64,000 nucleotides of DNA from Hymenobacter duratus (GTDB taxonomy: Bacteria; Bacteroidota; Bacteroidia; Cytophagales; Hymenobacteraceae). Positions 40,522 to 49,604 of the stretch are shown in pieces. The position numbers were made by a program, and so were the translations under genes. The notes beneath the pieces were generated by a model. The model saw only the letters and a list, made by a program, of their open reading frames with translations, was not told the origin of the DNA and did not search any database. The stretch is taken from NCBI RefSeq assembly GCF_014698995.1, contig NZ_JACWZZ010000001.1:1198501-1262500 (forward strand), read 5' to 3'. The first letter of the stretch is position 1; the number at the start of each line of letters is the position of its first letter.

Positions 40522-40725
40522 AATTGCAAAGGCAGGTCTCCTGGCTTGCTTCGGGTACGCCGCCTTCCCATTTCTCGGGCCCGCACCAGGTGCAAGCTTT
40601 CTTCGAAACAGTGGCAGCTGAGGCGTACCAACTCATGAAGCGTACAGTTGCGGGGACAGCTCCGGAATTGAACCGGATTCCCTTTTCAGCCTCGCCCCGC
40701 AATTGGGGTCCGGCCACCTCTACAG
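40522..40725 (-). promoter_or_regulatory. Cobalamin riboswitch controlling the TonB receptor operon
   Basis: On the minus strand the conserved parts appear in order: GAGGTGGCCGG near the 5' end, the core CGGAGCTGTCCCCGCAACTGTA, GCCACTG, GGGAAGG, and the B12 box AGCCAGGAGACCTGCC at 40547-40532. Binding of adenosylcobalamin would repress the downstream receptor and propeller genes. About 160 nt separate its 3' end from the receptor start and could hold the expression platform. Confidence 0.93.
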
Positions 40726-40728
40726 CCG

Positions 40729-40736
40729 CGAAGGTA
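40729..40736 (-). promoter_or_regulatory. Probable -7 box TACCTTCG of the cobalamin operon
   Basis: It differs from TAnnTTTG in one base. A TTG lies 21 nt upstream on the minus strand (40760-40758). The position places the transcript start at the 5' end of the riboswitch. Confidence 0.5.
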
Positions 40737-40843
40737 AGGCAATAAATTGGGAGAAATCAAAAAGCTGATGCGCGTAATGGCCAGTACTGGCTTCCTGTCG
40801 TACTGCCGTTATCGTATCCTGCCTTCTTTATTCCTGTTTTGCT

Positions 40844-41449
40844 TTGACCAGAATCCTGCCTCTTGAGTTTTACCAGCGCCCCGACCCTGTACAGATAGCA
40901 CAGGACCTAATAGGCAAGCACCTGTACACAAGAATTGATGGCGTGCTGACTGGTGGCCGCATTGTAGAGACGGAAGCATACGCTCACGTCAACGATTTGG
41001 CCTGCCACTCGCACTTGGGGCGCTACACTGCCCGCACCAAGGTGATGTATGAGCCCGGCGGCATAGCCTACGTGTACCTCATTTATGGCCGCTATGCCCT
41101 GTTCAATATCATCACCAACGAAGCTGGCAAAGCCGATGCTGTCCTAATTCGGGGGCTGGAACCACTAGAGGGAATCCCGGAAATGCTGTTGCGGCGCGGG
41201 TTGCCGGGCGTGCAGCGTAACCTCACGGCCGGTCCCGGCCTGCTGACCCAAGCGCTGGGCATTAGCACCAAGCACTACGGCACCGACCTTACCGGCGGCA
41301 CTATCTGGCTGGAAGACCATAAGGAAGTAGTGCCCTCTGATCAAATTGTGGCCAGCCCAAGGGTGGGCATCGACTATGCTGGCGCCGATGCGGCGCTGCC
41401 TTGGCGGTTTCGGCTGGCGGGCAGCAAGTGGGTGAGCCCGGCGAAGTAG
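40844..41449 (+). CDS. DNA-3-methyladenine glycosylase (AAG/MPG family)
   Basis: The 201-residue protein starts at TTG 40844; no ATG fits. It matches the monofunctional AAG family: QIAQDLIGKHLYTRIDG (about 17-33), then RIVETEAYAHVNDLACHSHLG with the catalytic Glu of VETEAY (about 42), then MYEPGGIAYVYLIYGRYALFNIITN (about 68-92) and RNLTAGPGLLTQALGI. It excises 3-methyladenine, hypoxanthine and related bases from DNA as the first step of base-excision repair. It appears to be a single-gene unit. Confidence 0.93.
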   Translation: MTRILPLEFYQRPDPVQIAQDLIGKHLYTRIDGVLTGGRIVETEAYAHVNDLACHSHLGRYTARTKVMYEPGGIAYVYLIYGRYALFNIITNEAGKADAVLIRGLEPLEGIPEMLLRRGLPGVQRNLTAGPGLLTQALGISTKHYGTDLTGGTIWLEDHKEVVPSDQIVASPRVGIDYAGADAALPWRFRLAGSKWVSPAK

Positions 41450-41512
41450 ATGTTGTAGATCAGGAAGTCGGCTACTCAGATAAGGCACAGCGCCTCCTGC
41501 CGGCTCGCTGCT

Positions 41513-42700
41513 TTACAGCTTCTCGCACACCAACACCATCAGCTTGCCCTCCAGATTGGTGGTAGCAAACAGATATGTTTCGCCGCCTTCCCGGATGCCG
41601 GTGCGGTGCCGGAACTCCGCTACGGTGTCCGGGAAGTTGCGGGTCGTGACGTGGGCCCGGCCATCAGAGCCTAAGTGCGCTTTGAGTGACACGCCATCAT
41701 ACTTTCCCACGGCCCGAATGCGGAATATGCGCCCCGGGAAGTCGGTGCGCAGTACGTCGGACGTGTAGAGGTGGCTATGCTGGTGCAGCTTCAGCAGCTC
41801 AAACGCCGTTCCGATACTGCGAAAACCGCCCGCCTTCAGCACGGCTACATTGGGCTCGTAGAGATACTGCTGCGGCTCGGCGTAGCGCGGTATGGCGCGG
41901 GCTTCACGGGCCCGGTTCATTCGGAATTCCTGCTGCGTCCCGTCGCGGCGCAGGTTCACGGTATAGCGCTCTGGGTCTACTGCTGGTTCGGGGCCCAGCT
42001 CATACAGCACTTCCTTGCACTCGTTGTCCACGGCTACCACCCAGAGCCGCCGCACCTGCCGCAATTCCAGAATGGCCTGCTCTATGTCGAGCATAGGGGA
42101 GGTTTTGAGCAGTACCCGGCGGCCCTTGTGCAGCAGCAGCGGCATCAGGCGCAGTACGTCCGGCTCACAGTCCTGCAGCCGGAAAATCTTGCGCGCTGCC
42201 GTATCGCGCCGGGCCGGGTCGAGGTAAATCCAGTCGAAGGTATCGGGCGTGCTGCGCAGGAAGTTTACCGCATCTACGGCATGGTATTGCACATTCCGAA
42301 CGCCCAGGTGGGTCAGGTTGAAACGCACCACTTCCGCTAAAGCGGCGTTGCGCTCCACGTAATGCACCTCCGCCACCTGCTCGGCGAAGCAGGATACATC
42401 CACCCCAAAGCCGCCGGTAAGGTCTACCAGCCGCTGCCCGCTCACCAACGATGCTTTGAAGGCAGCCGTGCGGGCCGAGGAAGCCTGCTCTACGGAGAGG
42501 GCCGGCGGAAAAATAAGGTCAGGATTGTCGGCCCAGGCCGGAACCTTGGGGCGGGCTTTCTGGCGGGCCTGAATCTGGCGCACCAAATCAGGGATGGGCA
42601 AGCCCGGATAGCGCCGGGCCTGCAATGCTAATTGAGCGGGGTCGTCGTGCAGGTGTTCAGCAACATACTGCCGGGACGCCGCGGGAAGCGGAAATTCCAT
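41513..42700 (-). CDS. Class I SAM-dependent methyltransferase with THUMP-like C-terminus
   Basis: This 395-residue protein has a SAM-binding Rossmann fold: LVDLTGGFGVDVSCFA (motif I, about 90-105), VHYVERNAALAEVV (about 110-123), and the motif IV-like FDWIYLDPARRD (about 154-165). The C-terminal part (VNLRRDGTQQEFRMNRAREAR onward) resembles the THUMP-like domain found after this methyltransferase in Bacteroidota, which suggests an RNA substrate. The ATG at 42700 gives the family's usual length. The exact nucleoside target is unknown. Confidence 0.75.
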   Translation of the reverse strand: MEFPLPAASRQYVAEHLHDDPAQLALQARRYPGLPIPDLVRQIQARQKARPKVPAWADNPDLIFPPALSVEQASSARTAAFKASLVSGQRLVDLTGGFGVDVSCFAEQVAEVHYVERNAALAEVVRFNLTHLGVRNVQYHAVDAVNFLRSTPDTFDWIYLDPARRDTAARKIFRLQDCEPDVLRLMPLLLHKGRRVLLKTSPMLDIEQAILELRQVRRLWVVAVDNECKEVLYELGPEPAVDPERYTVNLRRDGTQQEFRMNRAREARAIPRYAEPQQYLYEPNVAVLKAGGFRSIGTAFELLKLHQHSHLYTSDVLRTDFPGRIFRIRAVGKYDGVSLKAHLGSDGRAHVTTRNFPDTVAEFRHRTGIREGGETYLFATTNLEGKLMVLVCEKL

Positions 42701-42748
42701 GAACTACTCGTACGAACAAACAAACAGGCGGTTCGCCTGAACTATGAC

Positions 42749-43363
42749 TTAGCGCAGCTGCCAGCGCAATGCCAGTTGTGGCTGTCCGGTCGGCGCTACA
42801 GCCACTCCCACGCCCGAAGGCAGCAGGCGCTGCAGCACACCGGTATCATGCGCCGAAGACAGGCCAGCATTGTGTGCGTCTACGGCCCGCTGGAAATGCT
42901 CGTTGGTGTGGCGCGTGATAAGAATGTTCGACAGCAGGCTGGCCGCGGCAATACCCACCGTCACTTTCTGCGGATTGCTGAAGTAATGCTGCTCACCACT
43001 TCCGCTAAATGTTTGGGCGCCGTACACCGCCACAGAACCTACAAACGTGAGCCGCTCGGCCAGAAAAATCCATTTCTGCCGACGGTAGCGGTTCAGGTTG
43101 CGCAGCGCTTCCTGGTTGCCGGCCAGGTACGGGCGCAGTTTCTGGCCAAAATAGCCCGCATTCTGATAGTCAGAATCTGTCGGGGCGGCCTTCGGGGAGA
43201 AGTAAAAGTTCTTCTGAACCCCGTTCAGGCTTCGCTCCTTGTCTTCGGGGCTGAGCTGAATAGGAGTACCTGTTTGCCCCATGGCGCTACCCGCCCACAG
43301 ACTTAGCAACACAACCAAAGAAGGGCGGAATACCCGCGCCAGGGGCAAAGCAGAATGATACAT
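42749..43363 (-). CDS. Exported hypothetical protein, DUF5683-like
   Basis: The 204-residue protein has a signal peptide (LVVLLSLWAGSAMGQ). It then has a short polar region, the segment RYRRQKWIFLAERLTFVGSVAVYG (about 91-115) and a hydrophobic helix VTVGIAAASLLSNILIT, ending with a strand-like VAVAPTGQPQLALRWQLR. It may be a small outer-membrane or periplasmic protein. A TATATTTG promoter box ends 6 nt before the ATG, so the mRNA may be nearly leaderless. The function is unknown. Confidence 0.55.
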   Translation of the reverse strand: MYHSALPLARVFRPSLVVLLSLWAGSAMGQTGTPIQLSPEDKERSLNGVQKNFYFSPKAAPTDSDYQNAGYFGQKLRPYLAGNQEALRNLNRYRRQKWIFLAERLTFVGSVAVYGAQTFSGSGEQHYFSNPQKVTVGIAAASLLSNILITRHTNEHFQRAVDAHNAGLSSAHDTGVLQRLLPSGVGVAVAPTGQPQLALRWQLR

Positions 43364-43368
43364 AAAAG

Positions 43369-43376
43369 CAAATATA
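43369..43376 (-). promoter_or_regulatory. -7 box TATATTTG of the exported hypothetical gene
   Basis: Minus-strand match to TAnnTTTG whose last base lies 6 nt before the ATG at 43363. A transcript starting about 5-7 nt downstream of the box would have almost no 5' leader. Confidence 0.5.
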
Positions 43377-43486
43377 GTGAACTGCTACCAACCAGAATCA
43401 TGCTGTTTAGCAGAAGATTCCGGAGCCAACCCAACAAAAGTCGAGAGCGTTACGTTCTGTCGGCAATCATTCAATCCACCGAACCT

Positions 43487-44266
43487 ATGAAAACCCTCGT
43501 CCCTACCTTCCGACACTTGTTGCTGGCGGCTGCGCTGCCGGCTGCCTTTGCCTTCTCAGCCTGCGGTGATGACGATCCGGACCCGGTTCCGGCTGTAGAC
43601 CAGGGCAAGGTACTGCTGTCACATGCTGCCGCGTCTGCCAACGTCCAGGTGAAGGCGCTGATTAACGACACAGAAGTAGGCCAGCTGAACTACGGCCAGA
43701 GCAGCGGCTATATGAACGTGAATGCCGGCACACCGACGCTGAAAATCAACAACAGCGCCAACCAAACTGCCGCTTCCCAGACGATTACTGTTGCCAAAAA
43801 CCAGAATTATTCGGCGTTTGCTTACGCTCCCACCGCTACTACAGTAGGGCTGCTGCAAGTAACCGACGACCTAACCGCTCCGGCTTCTGGCCAGGCTAAA
43901 GTGCGCGTAGTGCATCTGGCTCAGGGTGCACCTACTGTGAAGCTTTCCCAGCAAACCATAACCGGCCCCGTAGACATTCCAAACGTGACGGCTACGTTCC
44001 CGGCGTCGGCTACTGCCACCACATGGGCGTCTAACTTCGTTTCGGTGCCGTCTGGCACTTACAACCTGCTGGTTACTAGTGGTTCGCCATCCGTGACGGT
44101 AGTGGCCGTCGGTGACGGTACCGGTACAGGCGTGAATGGTACTGCTACGGCTACGGCTACCAAAAATTACGAGTCCGGTAAGATTTACACGGTGCTTGTT
44201 CGCGGTATCGTTGGCAGTATCGATCCGGCCCTGCAGCCCCGGGCTGTTGTCATTCAACACAACTAA
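43487..44266 (+). CDS. DUF4397 lipoprotein
   Basis: From ATG 43487 the 259-residue precursor has a lipoprotein signal (LLAAALPAAFAFSAC). Two DUF4397-type immunoglobulin-like repeats follow, marked by KVLLSHAAASANVQVKALIND (about 38-58) and KVRVVHLAQGAPTVKLS (about 140-156), with SVTVVAVGDGTGTG and a C-terminal EIYTVLVRG-like strand (KIYTVLVRGIVG). These Ser/Thr-rich proteins are common on Bacteroidota surfaces; their role is unknown. A strong terminator follows. Confidence 0.75.
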   Translation: MKTLVPTFRHLLLAAALPAAFAFSACGDDDPDPVPAVDQGKVLLSHAAASANVQVKALINDTEVGQLNYGQSSGYMNVNAGTPTLKINNSANQTAASQTITVAKNQNYSAFAYAPTATTVGLLQVTDDLTAPASGQAKVRVVHLAQGAPTVKLSQQTITGPVDIPNVTATFPASATATTWASNFVSVPSGTYNLLVTSGSPSVTVVAVGDGTGTGVNGTATATATKNYESGKIYTVLVRGIVGSIDPALQPRAVVIQHN

Positions 44267-44291
44267 TTCCGGTTTTCTTGGAAACCGCTTC

Positions 44292-44326
44292 AGCCGGCTG
44301 CTCCTGTGGAGCAGCCGGCTTTGTTG
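44292..44326 (+). terminator. Intrinsic terminator after the DUF4397 gene
   Basis: A 13-bp perfect stem (44292-44304 with 44308-44320) with a 3-nt loop is followed by TTGTTG. Confidence 0.8.
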
Positions 44327-44349
44327 TATAGCCGAACTAACATTTTGGA

Positions 44350-44357
44350 TATCTTTG
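44350..44357 (+). promoter_or_regulatory. -7 box TATCTTTG of the adenosylhomocysteinase gene
   Basis: It matches TAnnTTTG and lies 26 nt before the ATG at 44384. The nearest TTG is 23 nt upstream, slightly further than the usual 19-21. Confidence 0.55.
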
Positions 44358-44383
44358 TGGTTGATTCAAAAAAATCCAACATC

Positions 44384-45703
44384 ATGGTTGAGACCAAGAC
44401 CACGGCCTACGTTCCGTATAAAGTAAAAGACATGAGCCTCGCTGAGTGGGGCCGCAAAGAAATCCGTCTGGCGGAGGCTGAAATGCCCGGGCTGATGGCG
44501 CTACGCGAGGAGTATGGCAACAGCAAGCCCTTGAAAGGTGCGCGCATTGCCGGCTGCCTGCACATGACCATCCAGACGGCTGTTCTCATCGAGACGCTGC
44601 AAGTCCTGGGCGCTGAGGTGACGTGGTCGTCGTGCAACATTTTCTCTACCCAGGACCATGCGGCAGCGGCCATTGCGGCCGCTGGCACCCCTGTGTACGC
44701 CTGGAAGGAAATGACCGAGTCGGAGTTCGACTGGTGCATCGAGCAGACCCTGTTCTTTGGCGAGGACCGCAAGCCGCTGAACATGATTCTGGACGACGGC
44801 GGCGACCTGACCAACATGGTGCTGGACCGCTACCCCGAGCTGGCGGCCGACATCAAAGGCATTTCGGAAGAAACCACCACCGGCGTACTGCGCCTGCTGG
44901 AGCGCGCCAAAGCCGGCACGTTGCCTATGCCCGCCTTCAACGTCAACGACTCGGTTACGAAGTCGAAGTTTGACAACAAATACGGCTGCAAAGAGTCGGC
45001 AGTAGACGCTATCCGTCGTGCTACCGACGTAATGATGGCCGGTAAAGTAGCAGTAGTAGCCGGCTACGGCGACGTAGGAAAAGGTACGGCTGCTTCGCTG
45101 GCCGGCGCTGGTGCCCGCGTTATCGTTACCGAAATCGACCCAATCTGTGCGCTGCAGGCTGCTATGGACGGCTTCGAAGTGAAGAAGATGGAAAACGCCA
45201 TTCCGCGCGCCGACATCGTCATCACCACCACCGGCAACTGTGACATCATTCGCGAAGAGCATTTCCGGGCCCTGCGCGACAAAGCCATTGTCTGCAACAT
45301 CGGTCACTTCGACGATGAGATTGACATGGCGTGGCTCAACAAAAACTATGGCGACACCAAAGATACCGTGAAGCCGCAGGTGGATATCTATACCATTGAG
45401 GGCAAAGAGGTGATTATCCTCGCCGAAGGCCGCCTCGTGAACTTGGGCTGCGCCACCGGCCACCCTTCGTTCGTGATGTCGAACTCGTTCACAAACCAGA
45501 CGCTGGCGCAGCTGGAGCTGTGGCAGAACGCGGCTGCTTACGAGAACAAAGTCTACACGCTGCCCAAGCACCTCGACGAAAAGGTGGCCCGCCTGCACCT
45601 CGCCAAAATTGGGGTGGAGCTGGACGAGCTGACGCCCAAACAGGCTGACTACATCAAGGTGCCGGTAGAAGGCCCGTTCAAGTCGGACCTGTACCGCTAC
45701 TAA
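44384..45703 (+). CDS. ahcY: Adenosylhomocysteinase
   Basis: The ATG at 44384 gives 439 residues, the usual size. The family signatures are all present: [42 protein letters not shown] (about 46-87), the catalytic-site [10 protein letters not shown] (about 130-139), [11 protein letters not shown], the NAD-binding [20 protein letters not shown] (about 226-245) and the C-terminal KSDLYRY. It hydrolyses S-adenosylhomocysteine to adenosine and homocysteine, keeping SAM-dependent methylation going. It needs tightly bound NAD. It is cytoplasmic and flanked by terminators on both sides, so it is a single-gene unit. Confidence 0.97.
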   Translation: MVETKTTAYVPYKVKDMSLAEWGRKEIRLAEAEMPGLMALREEYGNSKPLKGARIAGCLHMTIQTAVLIETLQVLGAEVTWSSCNIFSTQDHAAAAIAAAGTPVYAWKEMTESEFDWCIEQTLFFGEDRKPLNMILDDGGDLTNMVLDRYPELAADIKGISEETTTGVLRLLERAKAGTLPMPAFNVNDSVTKSKFDNKYGCKESAVDAIRRATDVMMAGKVAVVAGYGDVGKGTAASLAGAGARVIVTEIDPICALQAAMDGFEVKKMENAIPRADIVITTTGNCDIIREEHFRALRDKAIVCNIGHFDDEIDMAWLNKNYGDTKDTVKPQVDIYTIEGKEVIILAEGRLVNLGCATGHPSFVMSNSFTNQTLAQLELWQNAAAYENKVYTLPKHLDEKVARLHLAKIGVELDELTPKQADYIKVPVEGPFKSDLYRY

Positions 45704-45731
45704 GCGGCTACGCCCTCCGGCCCAAAGAAAA

Positions 45732-45764
45732 CCCCGCCCGGCACTGCGCCGGGCGGGGTTTTTT
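45732..45764. terminator. Terminator between ahcY and the convergent membrane-protein gene
   Basis: An 11-bp perfect G+C stem (45732-45742 with 45748-45758), a 5-nt loop and a run of six Ts. It ends transcription from ahcY and overlaps the stop of the minus-strand gene. Confidence 0.9.
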
Positions 45765-46953
45765 ATTGCTCAACTGAAAACCAGGGAATACCCAAGCGGC
45801 CGGGAAAAAGGTAGGCGTGTACGGTGTCGCCGGGCTGCGTCTGTTCGTACAGCTCCTCCGTTACGGTAACATCTTCGGGCGCTGTTCGTGGCCCCCAGGC
45901 ACCTGCTTCAAGGTAATATGTGGTGGTTTTGCCGGATGAGGAATGCTTCCCCTGCACCGGCACGCGGTATACGCGTGGCTCGGCCTTATCAAAGGCGCAG
46001 TTGTACGCCACCGGCGCCGCGTAGGCATATGCCAGTGAACAGACCACCAGGATGGCCAGTGCGCCCCATCGGCTACCGGGGTTGCTGAGGAAGCGCCAGT
46101 TGCCATACGCCAGCAGACCGCCAAACAGGGCGGCAACAACTGCTGCCAGCGGCCATACCCGGGCATACTCCAGCAACTCAAAATCAAACAGGTTCCGCAG
46201 CAGTAGAGCTAAAGTAGGAATGAATAAGGCTGAAGAAACAGAGGGGTACGCGCTGTCCTTGCGCTCATCGGCCCGGATAAGGCCCCGATACCAGAGTAAG
46301 GCCAGTAGCGCTACCGGCGGTAGCGCCAGACCGGCCTGCATAGCCCAACTGTAGGGCTGAGTGTAGAAAAACAGCCACCCAGCCACTGCCCAGGCGGCTA
46401 TGTTCAGTACGCGGCATACTTTCTGCGCCTGCAGAAGCTTCTCCTCCCGCTCCGCTTCGGTGCGGCCTAAGGCATCGTCCTGCAAAATTTCCTGGGCTTC
46501 CTGCTCCTGTTGCTGCACATCCAGGTCCGGAAACCGTTCGGCCAGCCAGAACTGAATGTCCTCGTAACCCTCACTGGTGTAGCCTATTTTTATAGTAGGA
46601 TAGGCTTTGGAAGCCGGTACGATGTATGTGAACTTGTCGTCAGTACGATATCCAAGGATAGCTTCCAGCGGAATTTCCTTGCTTTGTAAAGTGCCTTTGT
46701 ACCGGACACTTTGCTCGCTTAAAATATGCCTGCCCTTGTACGTTTCATAAATGGCGTAAGCTAGAAACAGGCTTATTGCCCAGGATACAATGGTCAGCAC
46801 AAACAAGCCAGCATCCCATTCTCTATCCGCAATCCAAAAAGGCGAAGACAGAAACAGTAGTATCAGCGGCGGCCCCAGTACATAAATGAATATGCGCCAG
46901 CCTTTAGCAGTGCCATAGCTGTACACAGCGGTAGTAGGAGTAGAAACAGTCAA
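45763..46953 (-). CDS. Polytopic membrane protein of unknown function
   Basis: I place the start at TTG 46953 (396 residues) because the longer frame runs back through a terminator hairpin. Hydrophobic helices lie near 15-35, 45-68, 185-205, 210-228, 250-268, 280-300 and 310-330. Between the second and third there is a cytoplasmic part (about 80-180) with a charged coiled segment (FPDLDVQQQEQEAQEILQDDALGRTEAEREEKLLQ). The C-terminal 70 residues (KHSSSGKTTTYYLEAGAWG) are soluble. The N-terminal part (YKGTLQSKEIPLEAILGYRTDDKFTYIVP) resembles a PH-like domain. The family is not recognised. Confidence 0.6.
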   Translation of the reverse strand: MTVSTPTTAVYSYGTAKGWRIFIYVLGPPLILLFLSSPFWIADREWDAGLFVLTIVSWAISLFLAYAIYETYKGRHILSEQSVRYKGTLQSKEIPLEAILGYRTDDKFTYIVPASKAYPTIKIGYTSEGYEDIQFWLAERFPDLDVQQQEQEAQEILQDDALGRTEAEREEKLLQAQKVCRVLNIAAWAVAGWLFFYTQPYSWAMQAGLALPPVALLALLWYRGLIRADERKDSAYPSVSSALFIPTLALLLRNLFDFELLEYARVWPLAAVVAALFGGLLAYGNWRFLSNPGSRWGALAILVVCSLAYAYAAPVAYNCAFDKAEPRVYRVPVQGKHSSSGKTTTYYLEAGAWGPRTAPEDVTVTEELYEQTQPGDTVHAYLFPGRLGIPWFSVEQ

Positions 46954-47006
46954 GCGAATAGGAAATAGGGGTTGAACACAAAACCTAAAGTTACGGCCAC
47001 TCACGA

Positions 47007-47036
47007 AAGCGGCCAACTCCTGAGAGTTGGCCGCTT
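47007..47036 (-). terminator. Terminator after the SDR gene
   Basis: A 13-bp perfect stem (47007-47019 with 47024-47036) with a 4-nt loop, lying 24 nt past the SDR stop on the minus strand and followed by a short T-rich tract. Confidence 0.7.
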
Positions 47037-47059
47037 GCATCGTCCATGGTGTGATTGAC

Positions 47060-47935
47060 TCAGTCCTGAAAAAACGGCTGCCCAATCATCTCCTCCGATT
47101 TCTGCCAGAAATGCCGGATGTTTTCGGGGATATTGAAGGTCGATTTTACGGGTTCCGGCCGCTTCTTCGCGAAGTAGCCGCCGCTGGTGCCGGCCACTTC
47201 CGGCGAGGTAGCGAGGTAGATGCTGGTCTGGGCCCCGTCTTCGGAAGTCGTCATGAAAGGTGCGGCCATCTGGTAAAATGCCCGCGTGAGCCAGGTGGAG
47301 TTGCTGCCGAAGTTGCTGGCCACCACGCCAGGGTGCAGGCTGTTGGTGCTGACGTTGGTGATGCCACGCTGGCGCAGCTGCCGGGCCAGCTCCTGCGTGA
47401 ACAGAATATTGAACAGCTTGGAATTGGCGTAGGCCCGCATGGGCGAATAGTTACGAGTGGCATTCAGGTCGGCCAGATCGGGTCTGGCGAACTTGTGGGC
47501 CATAGAGGCCACATTGATAATGCGCGCCGCCGGGCTTCGCTGTAGCTTATCGAGCAGCAGGCTGGTAAGCAGAAACGGACCGAGGTGGTTGGTGGCCAGC
47601 GTCATTTCGTGGCCGTTCACGGAGGTTTCCCGCTCGGCTCCGAATACCAGCCCGGCGTTGTTTATCAGCACATCCAGGCGGGCGTAGCGCTGGTTGAACT
47701 CCTCGGCCGCCCGCCGCACCTGCCCCAGATCCGACAGGTCGCAGAGCAGCACATCGACGCGGGTGCCAGGCTGGGCCAGCTGCTGTAACTGCTGGCGCGT
47801 GTGGGCTGCTTTTTCGGCGTTGCGAGCCAGTAGCACCACGTGGTAACCTTTCCGAACCAGTTCGCGGGCGGTTACTTCGCCGATGCCCGACGTGGCACCC
47901 GTAACGAGGGCAATAGACTGGGAGGCGTCGCTCAT
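47060..47935 (-). CDS. Short-chain dehydrogenase/reductase
   Basis: The ATG at 47935 gives 291 residues; the upstream part of the frame lacks conservation. The NAD(P)-binding motif TGATSGIG is at about 12-19, NNAG at about 90-93 and the catalytic YANSK at about 170-174. A longer C-terminal part (TSEDGAQTSIYLATSPEVAGTSGGYF) is typical of retinol-dehydrogenase/WWOX-like SDRs. It probably reduces or oxidises a carbonyl or alcohol. The substrate is unknown. It stands alone with its own terminator. Confidence 0.85.
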   Translation of the reverse strand: MSDASQSIALVTGATSGIGEVTARELVRKGYHVVLLARNAEKAAHTRQQLQQLAQPGTRVDVLLCDLSDLGQVRRAAEEFNQRYARLDVLINNAGLVFGAERETSVNGHEMTLATNHLGPFLLTSLLLDKLQRSPAARIINVASMAHKFARPDLADLNATRNYSPMRAYANSKLFNILFTQELARQLRQRGITNVSTNSLHPGVVASNFGSNSTWLTRAFYQMAAPFMTTSEDGAQTSIYLATSPEVAGTSGGYFAKKRPEPVKSTFNIPENIRHFWQKSEEMIGQPFFQD

Positions 47936-48081
47936 AAAAAGGAGGCTGAATAGCTGGACGGCTATACGCAGGGCAGGGGGCGAAGTTGAAATTGCCTTCT
48001 GGATAGGATTCGTCAAGCCATGTGTCCGCGTTGGAGCCCCGGGATTCCCGTGCCAAGTGGTTGTTTGCTTTGGCCGGAGTG

Positions 48082-48585
48082 TCAGGGCTGCTTTGTGCCC
48101 GTACCCCGCAGAGGACCCTGCCCGCCTGGGTCGCTGTATTCGTAGCGGTAGCTGAGCTTAGCGCCACTGCCGCGCACTACGCATGTAAAGTTGCGTAGGC
48201 CACCACAAGAGTTGGCCGCAAGCACTGCCAGTGAAGTCTTGCTGGCATTAAAAGTTACGGCCAACGGACAGTCGCCGAAGCTGATTACGCTGACAGTCGT
48301 CGGGCCTGTTTTGGTCACGCTGAAAGTGCCCCCACGGATGATGGTGGTAGTGCCTTGGCCGTAGGCGCCAGTATATACTATGGTATCAGCATAGACGTAG
48401 TTGCCTTCCAATGCATCCGCGGGATACTTGCAAGTGCCGTCGTCCACGGTTGCGTCGGGGTTATAGTTTACGGAAGTCATATCCTTGCAGCCCCGTACTT
48501 CCTTCGCAACTTCCTCTTTTTGGCAGGAGGTAGAACCCAGAAGAAATAAGAAACCAAGTGAAGCAAATACAATGTCTTTTGTCAT
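48082..48585 (-). CDS. Lipoprotein with DDGTCxY motif
   Basis: From ATG 48585 the 167-residue precursor has a lipoprotein signal (GFLFLLGSTSC). The mature start contains GCKDMTSVNYNPDATVDDGTCKY, close to the metal-binding-like DDGSC repeat seen in many Bacteroidota surface proteins. The rest is beta-rich with two further Cys. It may be a surface-exposed protein with a calcium-type loop. No function is known. Confidence 0.6.
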   Translation of the reverse strand: MTKDIVFASLGFLFLLGSTSCQKEEVAKEVRGCKDMTSVNYNPDATVDDGTCKYPADALEGNYVYADTIVYTGAYGQGTTTIIRGGTFSVTKTGPTTVSVISFGDCPLAVTFNASKTSLAVLAANSCGGLRNFTCVVRGSGAKLSYRYEYSDPGGQGPLRGTGTKQP

Positions 48586-48746
48586 ATGTAAGGGATGAAA
48601 ATCAAATGTCCCGCAACTTACCCGAGATAGTACAAAATTCAATCTGTATCTGCGAGCCTATTTCAGCGGATGGAGTCTGCGGCCGCCTATTATAAGTAGC
48701 GCGGCCGTGGCCAGGGCTGTGTATAAATTCAGGATATTTGCCGCTT

Positions 48747-49514
48747 ATGCCTGCCGTTCTGCTGTCCGTCGTCGTCATCACCTTTAACGAAGAAGCCACT
48801 ATTGCCCGCTGCCTGGAGGCGGTGCGCGGTATTGCCGATGATGTGGTGGTGGTCGACAGCTTCTCCACCGACAGAACGGTGGCCATCTGCCAGGAACTGG
48901 GGGCGCGCGTCATTCAGCACGCTTTTGTGGGTTACGTGCAGCAGAAGAACTTCGCCACCGCCCAGGCCCGTTACGATTATGTGCTGCAGCTCGACGCCGA
49001 CGAAGTGCTGACCGACGAGTTGCGCCAGAGCATTGGGCAGGTCAAGCAGAACTGGCAGGGCGGCGGCTACACGCTGGCGCGCCTCACCAACTACTGCGGC
49101 AGCTGGGTGCGCCACGGCGGCTGGTATCCCGACCGGAAACTGCGCCTCTATGACCGGCGCTTGGGCCGCTGGGAAGGATTGTTGCTGCACGAGCGGTACG
49201 AAATGCAACCCGGGCAGGCCGTTGGGACTCTCCAGGGCGACGCCCTGCACTATTCCTACCACTCCATTGCCCAGCACATCAGTCAGCTCAACCGGTTCAC
49301 CAGCATTGCGGCCGACGAGCTGTGGCTACGCAATAAACGGCGCGTGACGTGGTTTCACCTGCTGCTCAAGCCGTGGTGGAAGTTTGTGCACGGCTATTTT
49401 TTTCGGCTGGGCTTCCTCGATGGCTTCGCCGGCCTGAGCATTGCCCTGATTTCGGCCGTGGGGGTGTTTCTTAAATTCGCCAAGCTTAAAACCCGTTCAG
49501 CCTCGGCTGAGTAA
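48747..49514 (+). CDS. Family 2 glycosyltransferase (LPS core, WaaE/KdtX-like)
   Basis: I use ATG 48747 (255 residues); a TTG three codons upstream is possible. The GT-A fold is marked by LSVVVITFNEEATIARCLEAV (about 5-25), the DxD-type VLQLDADEVLTDELRQ (about 82-97) and WVRHGGWYPDRKLRLYDR (about 121-138). The C-terminus has a membrane-associated amphipathic part with FLDGFAGLSIALISAVGVFLKFAK. It transfers a sugar to lipid A or the LPS core at the inner membrane. It is followed by a heptosyltransferase-like gene and an O-antigen-ligase-like gene, forming an LPS cluster. Confidence 0.85.
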   Translation: MPAVLLSVVVITFNEEATIARCLEAVRGIADDVVVVDSFSTDRTVAICQELGARVIQHAFVGYVQQKNFATAQARYDYVLQLDADEVLTDELRQSIGQVKQNWQGGGYTLARLTNYCGSWVRHGGWYPDRKLRLYDRRLGRWEGLLLHERYEMQPGQAVGTLQGDALHYSYHSIAQHISQLNRFTSIAADELWLRNKRRVTWFHLLLKPWWKFVHGYFFRLGFLDGFAGLSIALISAVGVFLKFAKLKTRSASAE

Positions 49515-49604
49515 TACTTTCTGGCGCTTCAGTCGGGTTCTTGTCTGCGTGGCGCTCTACCCAGTTCAGCTACGCCCCAAGAGCTTGCCGGAGCGGCACG
49601 TTGC

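Noticed and set aside
40484..40745. Short open frames on both strands over the cobalamin riboswitch
   Set aside because: The sequence is explained by the conserved RNA structure and the frames resemble no protein.
44501..45598. Long minus-strand open frame opposite ahcY (365 codons)
   Set aside because: The plus strand encodes a complete, highly conserved enzyme; the antisense frame has no family features.
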